A stretch of DNA of 64,000 nt from CAWCLK01 sp963796225. GTDB taxonomy: Bacteria > Actinomycetota > Nitriliruptoria > Nitriliruptorales > Nitriliruptoraceae. Under the pieces are notes generated by a model. That model had not been told where the DNA came from. It did no database searches and saw only the letters and a program-made list of their open reading frames with translations. The translations under genes were made by a program, and so were the position numbers. Position 1 is the first letter of the stretch, and each line of letters begins with the position of its first letter. The stretch lies in the NCBI GenBank assembly GCA_963796225.1, contig CAWCLK010000010.1, positions 1 through 64,000 of the forward strand, in the 5' to 3' direction. Positions 32,050 through 40,022 of the stretch are shown one piece after another.

Positions 32050-33405
32050 GTGCCCGACGCGGGGCTCCTGTTCACGCTGCCGGCGCAGTCCGTCACGGTG
32101 CGGCTGCTCGTCGGGGCGGTCGTGGCCGTGGTTGCGGCGCGGCTGCTGCTGCGTGCCGGGTTGCGCGTGCCCCGCATCCGGGTGGCCGCGGCGCTCGTGC
32201 CGGCGGCGACCGTGCTGGCCATCCTGGCCGTCTCGCTCGGCCAGTACCGGCTGCCGACGGTGATGGTCCCCAACGCGGCGGCCGCGTCGGTCCTGGTGCC
32301 CATCGAGAACACCTACGCCTACCTCGCCCCGCTCGCCCTGCCGGCCCTGGTCGGCGCCTGGGTCCTGGTCGTGGCGGTCCGCATCGGCTGTCGGCTGCGT
32401 CGCACCGTCGGCCTGTCGGCGCGCACGCAGGCCGCGATCGACCCCGACGCCGTCCCGGCCGAGGTGCGCCACACCGTCCGCCGGGTGGCCGCCCGCATGG
32501 GACTGGACGCCCCGCCGGTCGGGCTCGCCGAGGGCTGCCCCGGTGGCGCGTCCGTGGTCGGCATCCGGCGCCCCACGATCATCCTCGACGCCGAGCTCGC
32601 CGCGCGGCTGGACCCACAGGAGCTCGAGGGCGTGGTCGCCCACGAGCTCGCCCACGTCCGGCGCCGTGACAACCTGGTCGCCCTGGCCCTCAGCGTCGTC
32701 CGCGACGTCGTGTTCTTCGTCCCGGGGGGACGGTGGGCCCTGCGCCAGCTGCTCGTCGAGCGTGAGATGGCGGCTGACCACCTCGCGGTCGAGACCACCC
32801 AGCGTCCCGGTGCGCTGGCCGGGGGCCTGCTGAAGGTCCTCGAGGGTGCCGGTGGGGGACACGCCTGCGCGGCCCTGCTGCCCAGCGGCACGCTGGTGCA
32901 GCGGGTCAACTCACTCGTCGACGAACGTCCCCGCCCGACCCGGGTCCGGGTCGCGGGCGAGCTCGTCGCGGTCGGCACCGTGGTGTCGCTGGTCGTGATG
33001 ACGGCCACGGCGCTGCCGCGCCTGGCCACCGGGGGGGACCCCGAGGGCGGGTTGGGGGTCATGCTCTCGACACCGCAGGCACAGGCCAACGCCACCGGCG
33101 AGACCGCCATCGTCGACGCCCGCGTCTTCGACACCTACCGCCGCTCCGCCCTTCGCACGGCCGCCCCGTCCAGCGCCCAGGCCACCGTCCTCGACGACGA
33201 TGCCGAACTGACCTCCCGGTCCAGCTTCGCGGCATGCGCGGCGGCCCACCGCACCTGTGACCTCACGACCCGCGCCCCGACGCTGGCCCTGCGGCCGCGT
33301 CCGCAGGAGCACCCCGACGACGCCATGCTGATGCGCTGGCACGCGCACCCGGTGGTCGACACCGGCGACGTGCTGCGGATCTACTGGCTGTCGACGATGC
33401 GCTGA
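32050..33405 (+). CDS. M56-family (BlaR1-like) membrane metallopeptidase
   Basis: The 451-residue product has several N-terminal hydrophobic segments, a zinc-protease motif HELAH at residues 198-202 within EGVVAHELAHVRRRDN, a following helix, and REMAADHLAVE, which supplies the third zinc ligand. A further membrane segment lies near residue 310. The C-terminal region has several cysteines but no penicillin-binding sensor domain that I can see. It follows the BlaI-type gene by three bases and probably cleaves or derepresses it in response to an envelope signal. Confidence 0.85.
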   Translation: MPDAGLLFTLPAQSVTVRLLVGAVVAVVAARLLLRAGLRVPRIRVAAALVPAATVLAILAVSLGQYRLPTVMVPNAAAASVLVPIENTYAYLAPLALPALVGAWVLVVAVRIGCRLRRTVGLSARTQAAIDPDAVPAEVRHTVRRVAARMGLDAPPVGLAEGCPGGASVVGIRRPTIILDAELAARLDPQELEGVVAHELAHVRRRDNLVALALSVVRDVVFFVPGGRWALRQLLVEREMAADHLAVETTQRPGALAGGLLKVLEGAGGGHACAALLPSGTLVQRVNSLVDERPRPTRVRVAGELVAVGTVVSLVVMTATALPRLATGGDPEGGLGVMLSTPQAQANATGETAIVDARVFDTYRRSALRTAAPSSAQATVLDDDAELTSRSSFAACAAAHRTCDLTTRAPTLALRPRPQEHPDDAMLMRWHAHPVVDTGDVLRIYWLSTMR

Positions 33406-33432
33406 GGCTGCTCCGTCCCGCAGGGCGGTTGG

Positions 33433-33438
33433 TACGCT
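33433..33438 (+). promoter_or_regulatory. -10-like hexamer before secG
   Basis: TACGCT lies 35 bases before the chosen secG start, in the 68-base gap after the M56 peptidase gene. Confidence 0.3.
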
Positions 33439-33473
33439 TCCCGCACCGCACGCCACAGCCCCTGGATGCGCCC

Positions 33474-33698
33474 GTGATCCCGTTCCTGATCGTCCTGCAC
33501 GTGCTCTTCTCGATCGTGCTCGTGCTCTTCATCCTGCTGCACCGCGGCCAGGGCGGCGGGCTGTCCGACATGTTCGGCGGTGGCGGTGGCGGCATGCAGG
33601 GGTCGGCCATGGTCGAGAAGAACCTCGACCGCCTCACGGTGATCTCGGCCATCGGCTTCGTCATCGTGGACATCCTCCTCGTCCGGGGCCTCTCCTAG
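33474..33698 (+). CDS. secG: Preprotein translocase subunit SecG
   Basis: The 74-residue product has the two helices of SecG: IPFLIVLHVLFSIVLVLFILLH at the start and VISAIGFVIVDILLV at the end. Between them is the family loop RGQGGGLSDMFGGGGGG. SecG assists SecYE in protein export. The GTG at 33474 was chosen because it begins directly at the first helix; upstream codons in frame lack a better start. Confidence 0.93.
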   Translation: MIPFLIVLHVLFSIVLVLFILLHRGQGGGLSDMFGGGGGGMQGSAMVEKNLDRLTVISAIGFVIVDILLVRGLS

Positions 33699-33715
33699 TC
33701 CGTGCCGGGTCGCCC

Positions 33716-35498
33716 ATGACCCTCGCTGCGAGCGCGTCGCCGCGGACCCGCGGCGTCCGTGGTGCTCGCCGCCGTGGTCCTGACCGCGTGCACGTCGGCG
33801 CCACCCGCCCCCGAGGCGACCTCCACCCCGGACCTGCCGGCCAGCACGGCCATGAGCCCGTCCGACGCGTCCCCCGCCACCGGGGGCACGCTGCGGTTCG
33901 CGTTGGGGGCCAACCCGGCCAGCATCGACCCGCGCTTCGTGGCCGACGAGGAGGGCGCGACGGTCGTCGACGCGCTGTTCGACTCGCTGGTCGCCATCGG
34001 GGACGACCTGGTGTCGGTCGTGCCCGCGGCCGCGTCGTCATGGGAGGTCAGCGACGACGCCCGCACCTACACCTTCACCCTTCGCGAGGGCGCGACCTAC
34101 CACGACGGCTCGCCGGTCCGTGCACGGGACTTCGTACGTGCCTTCCGCCGCATCGTCGACCGGCAGGCCAGGCCGACGTCCTTCCTCGCCTACCAGCTCG
34201 CCCCGGTCGCGGGCTACGAGGAGGCCATCACCGAGGGCACCCCGCTGCGGGGGGTCCGGGCGGTCGACGAGGGGACGCTGCGGATTCGCCTGTCCCGCCC
34301 CGCAGCGGAGTTCCTGCAGGTGCTGGCCCACCCCAGCCTGGCGCCCGTCCCCCCGGTGGCCTACGACGACCCCGAGGCCTTCGCGGAACGCCCCGTGGGC
34401 AACGGCCCGTTCGCCATGGCCGAGGCGTGGCAGCCGAACCAGTTCATCCGCGTCGCCCGGTTCGCGGACCACGTCACCCCGCCACGGCTCGACGAGGTCG
34501 TGTTCCAGATCTTCGCCGACGACCCCTCGCGGCAGCAGCAGTACGACGACTTCGAGCGTGGGCAGCTCGACGTGGCCGAGGTCCCGCCCACCGCCATGCA
34601 GGACGCCGTCGACGCCTACGGCCGGGCGGACGGCACGACGGGCCCGGGCGTGCTCGAAGGGCTGACCGGCACCCTGTACGCGTACGGGTTCAACACCGAG
34701 CTGCCCCCCTTCGACGACCCGGCGGCACGGCGTGCCGTGTCCCTGCTCATCGACCGGGACCGCATCGTCGACCAGGTCCTGCTCGGCGCACGGGTCGCCG
34801 CGGACACGCTCGTCCCGCCATCCCTGCCGGGGGCCGAGCCCGGGCGGTGCGACCACTGCCGCTTCGACCCGGAGGCCGCCCGCGCCGAGCTCGGCCTGGG
34901 CCCCGACGCCACCGCCACCCCCACCGACGACGCCACCGCGTCGGCATCCCCGTCGACGTCCGCGTCGCCGACCCCCTCCGAGGCGACCACGCCTGCCCCG
35001 GCCTTCGACACGCCGATCGAGATCGTCGTCAACGAGGGCTCGACCAACGAACGGATCGCGGCGCGGATCGCGGCGGACATCGAGGCCGCCCTCAACGTCG
35101 AGGTCAGCACCCGGACGGCCGCCCCGGCCGACTTCGTCGGCGAGCTGCACGCCGGCGAGGTGCAGGTCTTCCGGCTCGGGTGGCAGGCCGACTACCCCAG
35201 TGCCGGGGCGGTGCTCCAGCCGCTGTTCCGCAGCGACGCGATCGGCGAGGACAACCTCATGCGGTTCCGTGACGGCGAGGTCGACGAGCTGCTCGACCAG
35301 GCCCGCACCACGCTGGACCCGGCTGCCCGCCAGGAGCTGTACGGGCAGGCCGAGGAACGGATCCTGCAGCTCGCCCCCGTGGCCCCGATCTTCTTCTACC
35401 GCCAGAACCGCGTGATCGCCGAGGACGTCGAGGACCTGCGCATCAACCCGCTCGGCACGGTCGACCTGGTGTCGGCCTGGAAGCGGGAGCCGGCGTGA
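33716..35498 (+). CDS. Peptide-binding-type lipoprotein (frameshift in signal peptide)
   Basis: After an ATG at 33716 the frame changes near 33757. With one base removed the N-terminus reads as a lipoprotein signal with lipobox LTAC, giving 593 residues. The body is a family-5 solute-binding fold: GGTLRFALGANPASIDPRF, TYTFTLREGATYHDGSPVRARDFV, GNGPF and RLGWQADYPS. A low-complexity Ala/Ser/Thr/Pro insertion (about residues 390-420) lies in the C-terminal lobe. Its stop overlaps the next gene. No permease or ATPase genes are adjacent, so it may serve the importer at 24.6-30.7 kb or act in sensing. Confidence 0.85.
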
Positions 35499-36979
35499 CC
35501 CGAGACCGTCGCCTGCGGGTGCTGGTCGCCGTGCTCGTCCTGCTGGGCATGGTCGCCTGCTCGCCGGAGCCGCTGGCCGTGCCGGCCGACGCCCCGGCGG
35601 CCGCCGCGACGCTCCCGGCCGAGGGCGCCCGCACCGGCGCGCCGACGGGGACCGTCGTCGTGGCCTACCCCGACGAGCCCTCGACGTTCCTCGCGCCCGT
35701 GGGGCAGGAGGTCGCCACCGACGACCTGGCGGCCCTGTGGGGGTTGCCGCTGCTCCGCCTCGACCCGGCCGGGCAGGTGCGCCGGGGCCTGGTCGACGAC
35801 TGGGAGGTCGTGGGCGACACGGACGAGGGATGGGTGGTCCGCCTCCACCTGCGCCCCGGCGCGTGGTCGGACGGGAGCGCGGTCGACGGCGCCGACGTGG
35901 CTGCCACGCTGCGCGCGCGTGCGGAGGCCGACCCGGACCGGTTCGGCGTCATCCGGGACATCGAGCCGGACGGCGACCACGTCGAGGTCGTGTTCGGACG
36001 GGCGTACGCGTCCTGGGCGGACCTGCTGGTGGAGGCAGGGCCGATGGTGCCCAGCGAGGCCGTGGCCGGGGGACTGGACGGCTACGACGAGGGCATCCCG
36101 GTCAGCGGTGGCTGGTACGAGCTCGTCGAGCGCGACCCCGGCCTGCGGCTGGTCTTCGCGGCGCGGTCGGACGGCCCGCTCGGGGCGCCGGCGATCGACC
36201 GTGTCGAGGTGCTGTTCACGCCCTCGTTCGAGACGGCCCTCGGGCTGCTCGAGGACGGCGAGGCGAACGTCGCGCTGGGGTACCTCGCCCTCAACGGGGT
36301 CGCCCGTGCCGAGGAGGTCGACGGCGTCACCGCCGCCTCGCCCGTGGGCGGGACGACCGTGTCGCTGGACGCCCGACCCGGCGGGGCGCTGGGCGGACCC
36401 GACCTGGCGGACCGGCGGCGGGGCGTGGCGGAGACGCTCGACGTCACCGAGCTGGTCGAGGGGTTGTTGGGCCCCAACGGCGAGCGAGCCACCACCCACT
36501 GGCCGTTGGTCGAGCGTGCCGGCGCGCCCCCGGTCGGCGAGGTGCGCGAGGGCCAGGACCTGGTGCTGCTCTTCCCGGCCGACAGCGAGGTGCTCGGGTT
36601 CACGGCGCGGTCGCTCCAGCGCGACCTCGTGTCCCGTGGGATGACCGTGGACCTGGTCAGCGAACCGGCGCCGCGCTTCGCCGAGGTCCGTGGCACCGAG
36701 CGTGACCTCGCGCTGGTCGCGCGCCGCACACCTCGCCGCCCGTCGCTGGCCCCATGGCTCGACGACGTCGGCGTGGCCCGGGCCGCGGGCGCAGCGGCGA
36801 CGGACGCTCCGGCCGCGACGGCGGGCCTGGCGGCAGTCGCCGAGCTCGCGCGCTCCACGCCCCTGTTCCGCGTCGGTGTGCTGCACGCATGGCGCGACGT
36901 GGAGGGCCTGCGGCCGTCTGCCTGGGTCGGGGCGGGGTTCTGGAACGTGGGGGAGTGGTCGATCGACCCCGATTCCTGA
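35495..36979 (+). CDS. Divergent solute-binding-type lipoprotein
   Basis: The 494-residue product overlaps the upstream lipoprotein gene by four bases. It begins TRDRRLRVLVAVLVLLGMVAC, a lipoprotein-like signal. The body has weak but recognisable family-5 binding-protein features: VVVAYPDEPSTFLAPVG, a LRLDPAG...LVDDWEV segment and LHLRPGAWSDGSAVDGADVAATL. The second lobe is shorter and divergent. I infer a partner or degenerate paralogue of the preceding lipoprotein. The gene is intact and ends 73 bases before a tRNA gene. Confidence 0.7.
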   Translation: MTRDRRLRVLVAVLVLLGMVACSPEPLAVPADAPAAAATLPAEGARTGAPTGTVVVAYPDEPSTFLAPVGQEVATDDLAALWGLPLLRLDPAGQVRRGLVDDWEVVGDTDEGWVVRLHLRPGAWSDGSAVDGADVAATLRARAEADPDRFGVIRDIEPDGDHVEVVFGRAYASWADLLVEAGPMVPSEAVAGGLDGYDEGIPVSGGWYELVERDPGLRLVFAARSDGPLGAPAIDRVEVLFTPSFETALGLLEDGEANVALGYLALNGVARAEEVDGVTAASPVGGTTVSLDARPGGALGGPDLADRRRGVAETLDVTELVEGLLGPNGERATTHWPLVERAGAPPVGEVREGQDLVLLFPADSEVLGFTARSLQRDLVSRGMTVDLVSEPAPRFAEVRGTERDLALVARRTPRRPSLAPWLDDVGVARAAGAAATDAPAATAGLAAVAELARSTPLFRVGVLHAWRDVEGLRPSAWVGAGFWNVGEWSIDPDS

Positions 36980-37052
36980 CCGGTTGCGTTCGCGGAGTCG
37001 GGGGGTCAGCGGCTACCCTCCGGTCCCCGCGGGTGACATCCACCCGCCCCAC

Positions 37053-37136
37053 GCGCGAGTGGCGGAACAGGCAGACGCGCACGCTTGAGGGGCGTGTGCC
37101 CGAAAGGGCGTGGAGGTTCAAGTCCTCTCTCGCGCA
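37053..37136 (+). tRNA. tRNA-Leu (anticodon GAG)
   Basis: An 84-base type II tRNA can be folded: acceptor stem GCGCGAG (37053-37059) with CTCGCGC (37129-37135) and discriminator A. The anticodon loop TTGAGGG sits between CACGC and GCGTG, the variable arm is long (TGCCCGAAAGGGCG region), and the T-arm has loop TTCAAGT. CCA is not encoded. The loop gives anticodon GAG, reading CUC/CUU leucine codons. A TACCCT hexamer at 37014-37019 may be its -10 box. Its 3' part is repeated at 40253-40272. Confidence 0.95.
37110..37129 (+). repeat. Direct repeat, left copy (candidate att site in the tRNA-Leu 3' end)
   Basis: These 20 bases cover the variable-arm end, the T-arm and one acceptor base of tRNA-Leu. 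They recur identically at 40253-40272. Integrative elements typically use a tRNA 3' end in this way, leaving a partial tRNA copy at the far boundary. Confidence 0.7.
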
Positions 37137-37186
37137 CTTCGCAGCTAGGACCCACTAGCTGGCAGAATTCGCACGAACAGCGACGA

Positions 37187-37215
37187 CGCCCCCGACCCAC
37201 GTCGGGGGCGCTTTT
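37187..37215 (+). terminator. Rho-independent terminator after tRNA-Leu
   Basis: A perfect ten-base-pair stem (CGCCCCCGAC with its complement at 37201-37210), a four-base loop, and CTTTT immediately after it make a classical intrinsic terminator 50 bases beyond the tRNA. Confidence 0.85.
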
Positions 37216-37222
37216 CGTGCTC

Positions 37223-37240
37223 CTGACACCATTCTGACAC
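37223..37240 (+). repeat. 18-base direct repeat, left copy
   Basis: CTGACACCATTCTGACAC occurs here and again at 40231-40248, just inside the second tRNA-end copy. It also contains the internal repeat CTGACAC. I infer an end-associated sequence of an integrated element. Confidence 0.65.
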
Positions 37241-37253
37241 GACTAGACGGGAA

Positions 37254-37281
37254 CAAGGCCCCGACGCGTGTCGGGGCCTTG
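37254..37281. terminator. Second hairpin terminator
   Basis: Perfect 12-base arms (37254-37265 and 37270-37281) with loop GCGT. It is symmetrical enough to act on either strand and isolates the island genes from the tRNA transcript. Confidence 0.65.
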
Positions 37282-37452
37282 GCGGTGGGTGGGGTGTGGT
37301 GGTGGGGTTCAGGGGCCGATGACCACCACCAGGACCCCGACGGCGACGTCATCCCGCCGGAGCCCACCAGCCGACAACGCGCGAGCGGTGGGCCCGGCGA
37401 GGCGGCTCGTACCGGGCGTTCCTCGCCGGGTGCACCGACCTCGCCTGACCGG

Positions 37453-37473
37453 TATCGTATGAATCATACGATA
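37453..37473. promoter_or_regulatory. 21-base inverted repeat, candidate autoregulatory operator
   Basis: TATCGTATGA and TCATACGATA form perfect ten-base arms around one central base. It is AT-rich against a very GC-rich background. It lies 14 bases before the start of the first antitoxin-like gene, where toxin-antitoxin operons usually carry the site bound by the antitoxin or the complex. Confidence 0.7.
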
Positions 37474-37487
37474 GTCCGGAGGTGGAC

Positions 37488-37784
37488 GTGGCTGAGCTCC
37501 TTGACCAACTGACCGAAGCCTTGGCCAAGGCACGCCAGGGCGCAACGACCAAGCCGGTCTCCGTGACGCTTCCCGCACCGCTGGCCGACGCGTACCGGTT
37601 GCTCGCCGACCGCGGACTCATCGACAGCGTGTCCGTCGCGACCACGCACGCTCTCGAGGAGGCGCTCCAGGCGGTCATCGTGGGCATGCGACTCGACGCC
37701 ATCTACGCCGAACACCCCGACGCGCGTCCGTCCGAGGACGAGATCGCCGACATGGCAGAACGTGCCGGCGTGGTCCTGCCGTGA
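37488..37784 (+). CDS. Antitoxin-like protein paired with a PIN-domain toxin
   Basis: This 98-residue acidic protein has a coiled N-terminal stretch (AELLDQLTEALAKARQG), a short segment KPVSVTLPAPLADAYRLLADRGLIDS that could be a ribbon-helix-helix, and an acidic C-terminus. I do not recognise the family. Its job is inferred from position: it lies directly behind a perfect inverted repeat, and its stop overlaps by four bases the start of a PIN-domain gene. The GTG at 37488 is preferred because GGAGG (37478-37482) is five bases upstream; a GTG at 37482 would overlap that site. Confidence 0.65.
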   Translation: MAELLDQLTEALAKARQGATTKPVSVTLPAPLADAYRLLADRGLIDSVSVATTHALEEALQAVIVGMRLDAIYAEHPDARPSEDEIADMAERAGVVLP

Positions 37785-38179
37785 CGGTGACCGTCGTGCT
37801 CGACGGTGCCGGGCTTCACGCCTGGGCGCAACACGTTCCGCCACGCGAACTGCTCGCCGTCATGGAGGTCCTGCGTCGCCGCGGAGCGGGACAGGTACTC
37901 GTCCCCTCGGTGATCACCGTGGAGGCGCTCACCGGCGACGCCGGCGACGCACCGGTGAACCAGACCCTCAAGCAGGTCGACGTCGACGAGTCGCTGCCGC
38001 TGGACCGCACCCGGACAGCAGCACGGCTACGCCAGGGGACGGCCGCGTCCGCCGTCGACGCAGTCGTGGCCGAAGCGGCGGTCCGAACCCGTGCAGCCTT
38101 CCTCGTCACCTCCGACCCCGACGACATGACCACGCTCCTCGCCCGGGCAGGCGGAGCAACGCAAGTAGTCACGGTGTAG
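37781..38179 (+). CDS. PIN-domain protein, VapC-like toxin
   Basis: The 132-residue product has the spaced acidic residues of a PIN ribonuclease: Asp8 in VVLDGAG, Glu48 in VPSVITVEAL, Asp93 in SAVDAVVAEAA, and Asp112/Asp115 in VTSDPDDM. VapC-type toxins cleave specific RNAs, often initiator tRNA or rRNA, when the antitoxin is lost. The GTG start overlaps the upstream gene (GTGA), the usual antitoxin-first coupling. It diverges from the longer VapC proteins and from the second VapC in this island. Confidence 0.75.
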   Translation: MTVTVVLDGAGLHAWAQHVPPRELLAVMEVLRRRGAGQVLVPSVITVEALTGDAGDAPVNQTLKQVDVDESLPLDRTRTAARLRQGTAASAVDAVVAEAAVRTRAAFLVTSDPDDMTTLLARAGGATQVVTV

Positions 38180-38240
38180 CCGCCGATCCTCACCCACACG
38201 ACACGCCGCCGGGTTCCGGGCGTTACAGACTGTTTGCGCG

Positions 38241-38819
38241 TCACGCACTGGAGAGTTCTGACGGTGCCCAGACGGGCCAGCGGGTTTCGCCGAGCAGGGT
38301 TCCGTACTGGTAGCGGGCCACCTCGACGAAGTCCTGGCCGGTCTGCCCGGAGGAGTCGTACACCCGGGTCTCGTAGGCCATGTCCATGGCATCGATCACG
38401 TGGGCCCAGAGCCGCTGGTGTCGCTGGCGGATCTTGGCCTCAGGAACGTCGTGGCCGCCCTCGACGACGCGTTGGGAAACACGGGCAACCGACAGGTCCG
38501 CCGGCACGATCAGCACCCGGAGGTGCACCCGGTAGCCCGCCTCGACCCCCCGCGCCACCAGATCGACCTTGGATGCGTGGGAGAAGACGGACTCGGTGAT
38601 GAACGAGCGGCGGTCCGCGATGTAGCGCTCCCGCACGGCAGCCGCTTCTGCGGCTGCGTCGTAGGCGTGGGCGACCTCGTCACCGGGCCAGTGGAAGGCA
38701 GCGATCTGGTCGGCGTTGATGAAGTCCAGACCGGTCGTCGTCAGCACCCGCTCGTAGAAGGTGGTCTTGCCGGCCCCGTTGGGCCCGGCCACCAAGTACA
38801 GGTCGGGCGAGGAGCTCAC
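38241..38819 (-). CDS. Zeta-toxin-like P-loop kinase
   Basis: The 192-residue protein starts SSSPDLYLVAGPNGAGKTTFYERVL with a Walker A motif (residues about 12-20). It then has FINADQIAAFHWPGDE, the substrate-binding acidic segment, and SFITESVFSHASKV, VRERYIADRR and RVVEGGHDVPEAKIRQRHQRL, a pattern shared by zeta toxins and related small kinases. Zeta toxins phosphorylate UDP-N-acetylglucosamine and so poison cell-wall synthesis. Its start overlaps by four bases the stop of a ParD-like antitoxin gene. The activity on sugar nucleotides is inferred from family. Confidence 0.8.
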   Translation of the reverse strand: MSSSPDLYLVAGPNGAGKTTFYERVLTTTGLDFINADQIAAFHWPGDEVAHAYDAAAEAAAVRERYIADRRSFITESVFSHASKVDLVARGVEAGYRVHLRVLIVPADLSVARVSQRVVEGGHDVPEAKIRQRHQRLWAHVIDAMDMAYETRVYDSSGQTGQDFVEVARYQYGTLLGETRWPVWAPSELSSA

Positions 38820-39202
38820 AGGCGCTCGACGGCCCCGTCAGGCATGTGCCGGACCACGTTGCCCTCATCGTCCAGGGTGATGACTGGCTGCCCGGCCGCA
38901 TGCTTGTCCGCCGTGAGGTCGCTGGAGGCCAGTCGCTGGTCCATCTCCTCGTCCCAGGCCGTGCGGACCAGCGCCTGTTCGTCGGAGGGGAGGCTGTCGT
39001 AGTCCCGGCCAGCAAGCAGGTCCTCCGCTGTTCGGCGCCGCTGACGAAGTTCGAGCAGGGCGATGGCCTCGACCTCGCTGCCGACCTTGGCCCAGTGCGA
39101 CAGCTGCTCGGCCACCGTGCGGCCCGTCAGGGACGCGGCGGCCTTCGCTGCGGCGTACACGTCCTTGTTGACTCGGGTCGGAGTTGCAGCGGTCGAACCC
39201 AT
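38816..39202 (-). CDS. ParD-like antitoxin
   Basis: The 128-residue product begins MGSTAATPTRVNKDVYAAAKAAASLTGRTVAEQLSHWAKVG, which matches my memory of the ParD-like antitoxin family, a ribbon-helix-helix DNA-binding start. The rest is acidic and would bind the toxin. It precedes and overlaps the zeta-like kinase gene. The ATG at 39202 has GGGAG upstream, and a seven-base inverted repeat lies at 39216-39230 in its promoter, consistent with autoregulation. Confidence 0.78.
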   Translation of the reverse strand: MGSTAATPTRVNKDVYAAAKAAASLTGRTVAEQLSHWAKVGSEVEAIALLELRQRRRTAEDLLAGRDYDSLPSDEQALVRTAWDEEMDQRLASSDLTADKHAAGQPVITLDDEGNVVRHMPDGAVERL

Positions 39203-39215
39203 CCGTGACTCCCTT

Positions 39216-39230
39216 GTAGCAGCCTGCTAC
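39216..39230. promoter_or_regulatory. Inverted repeat upstream of the ParD-like/zeta operon
   Basis: GTAGCAG and CTGCTAC flank one central base. The repeat lies 14-28 bases before the antitoxin start, and an extra GTAG-type half repeat follows. It is a good candidate operator for the ribbon-helix-helix antitoxin. Confidence 0.55.
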
Positions 39231-39365
39231 TACGCTACCGCGTGATCGTTGGTGCGGCAATGGGGCAGGCTGGCTGCGGTGAGCGGATATCGTCGTCGTT
39301 CACGGCGAGAGACGCGCGATACCGGGGGGCGATCTGAGCTGAACACTCGCTTGGGGTTGGCCTGT

Positions 39366-39746
39366 TCAGTAGGGCGGGGCCAGGCCAACGATCATGGGGA
39401 AGTGCTTGATGTTGCGGGTCCAGAGCACCGCCTCGAGGGTGCGGGTCGTGGCGGCGATGATGTAGTCGACCGGATCTACCCCGGGGTGGCTTCGCAGGTA
39501 ACCGTTGGCCAGCTGCCCGGCCTGTTCAGCGATCACGTCATCAACCGGGATCCAGTCCAGCACCCGCATCAGCCGGCGGGTGCTGGGCTCCTCGTCGGCG
39601 CGCATCCCGGCGAGGATCTCGACCTTCGTCACCACCGACGCCACGAGGCGTTCGCCGTCGTCCGCTGCGGCACGCAGCGTCCGGTGTGCTCGTTCGTCCC
39701 CGCGGAGGTGATCGATGAGCACCGAGGTGTCCACGACGATCGTCAT
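39366..39746 (-). CDS. vapC: VapC-family PIN-domain toxin
   Basis: The 126-residue product shows the full VapC pattern: MTIVVDTSVLIDHLRG with Asp6, SVVTKVEILAG with Glu43, GVDPVDYIIAATTR with Asp91 and Asp94, and LWTRNIKHFPMIVGL near the end. It is expected to be a magnesium-dependent endoribonuclease. Its start overlaps by four bases the stop of the VapB-type gene, the standard vapBC order. Confidence 0.9.
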   Translation of the reverse strand: MTIVVDTSVLIDHLRGDERAHRTLRAAADDGERLVASVVTKVEILAGMRADEEPSTRRLMRVLDWIPVDDVIAEQAGQLANGYLRSHPGVDPVDYIIAATTRTLEAVLWTRNIKHFPMIVGLAPPY

Positions 39747-39997
39747 ACGTCGGCAAGCCGCCGGGCCATGCCTCGGCGCAGCCCCTCGACGTAGGCGGCG
39801 CCGTCCTCGTCCTGGTCGGACCATGCCGCGAAGCTGGCGTCGAGTCCCTCGACGATCGCGTCGTGCAGGGTCGACCCGTAGGAGCGGTCCACCGCACGAC
39901 GGACCAGCTCGGCCAAGCCGAGGCCGGTCCGTTCCGACTCGGAACGCAGTCGCTCGTACTGCTCGTCGGTGAGGGTGATCTGGGTTCGGTGGCTCAT
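39743..39997 (-). CDS. vapB: VapB-type ribbon-helix-helix antitoxin
   Basis: This 84-residue protein begins MSHRTQITLTDEQYERLRSESERTGLGLAELVRRAVDRSYG, a typical ribbon-helix-helix DNA-binding domain of CopG type, followed by an acidic C-terminal arm that would wrap the VapC toxin. An inverted repeat at 39997-40014 overlaps the start codon, which suggests tight self-repression. Confidence 0.87.
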   Translation of the reverse strand: MSHRTQITLTDEQYERLRSESERTGLGLAELVRRAVDRSYGSTLHDAIVEGLDASFAAWSDQDEDGAAYVEGLRRGMARRLADV

Positions 39998-40014
39998 GAT
40001 GTAACCCTACATCA
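39997..40014. promoter_or_regulatory. Inverted repeat overlapping the vapB start codon
   Basis: TGATGTA and TACATCA are perfect seven-base arms around a four-base spacer. The inner end touches the vapB ATG at 39995-39997, so a bound antitoxin would block transcription start or translation directly. A GGAGG lies about 17 bases upstream, unusually far for a ribosome site. Confidence 0.55.
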
Positions 40015-40022
40015 CCTCCGCA

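Larger units (their letters stand above)
37137..37487. other. Intergenic region: two terminators, a repeat and an operator
   Basis: This 351-base stretch after tRNA-Leu has no gene I can support. It contains two perfect hairpin terminators (37187-37215 and 37254-37281), the left copy of an 18-base direct repeat between them (37223-37240), and a 21-base inverted repeat at 37453-37473 directly before the first toxin-antitoxin genes. The part from 37285 to 37450 shows no recognised signal. Confidence 0.5.

Noticed and set aside
37006..37200. Small minus-strand frame over tRNA-Leu
   Set aside because: It is a translation of the tRNA antisense strand, an artefact commonly seen at tRNA-Leu loci.
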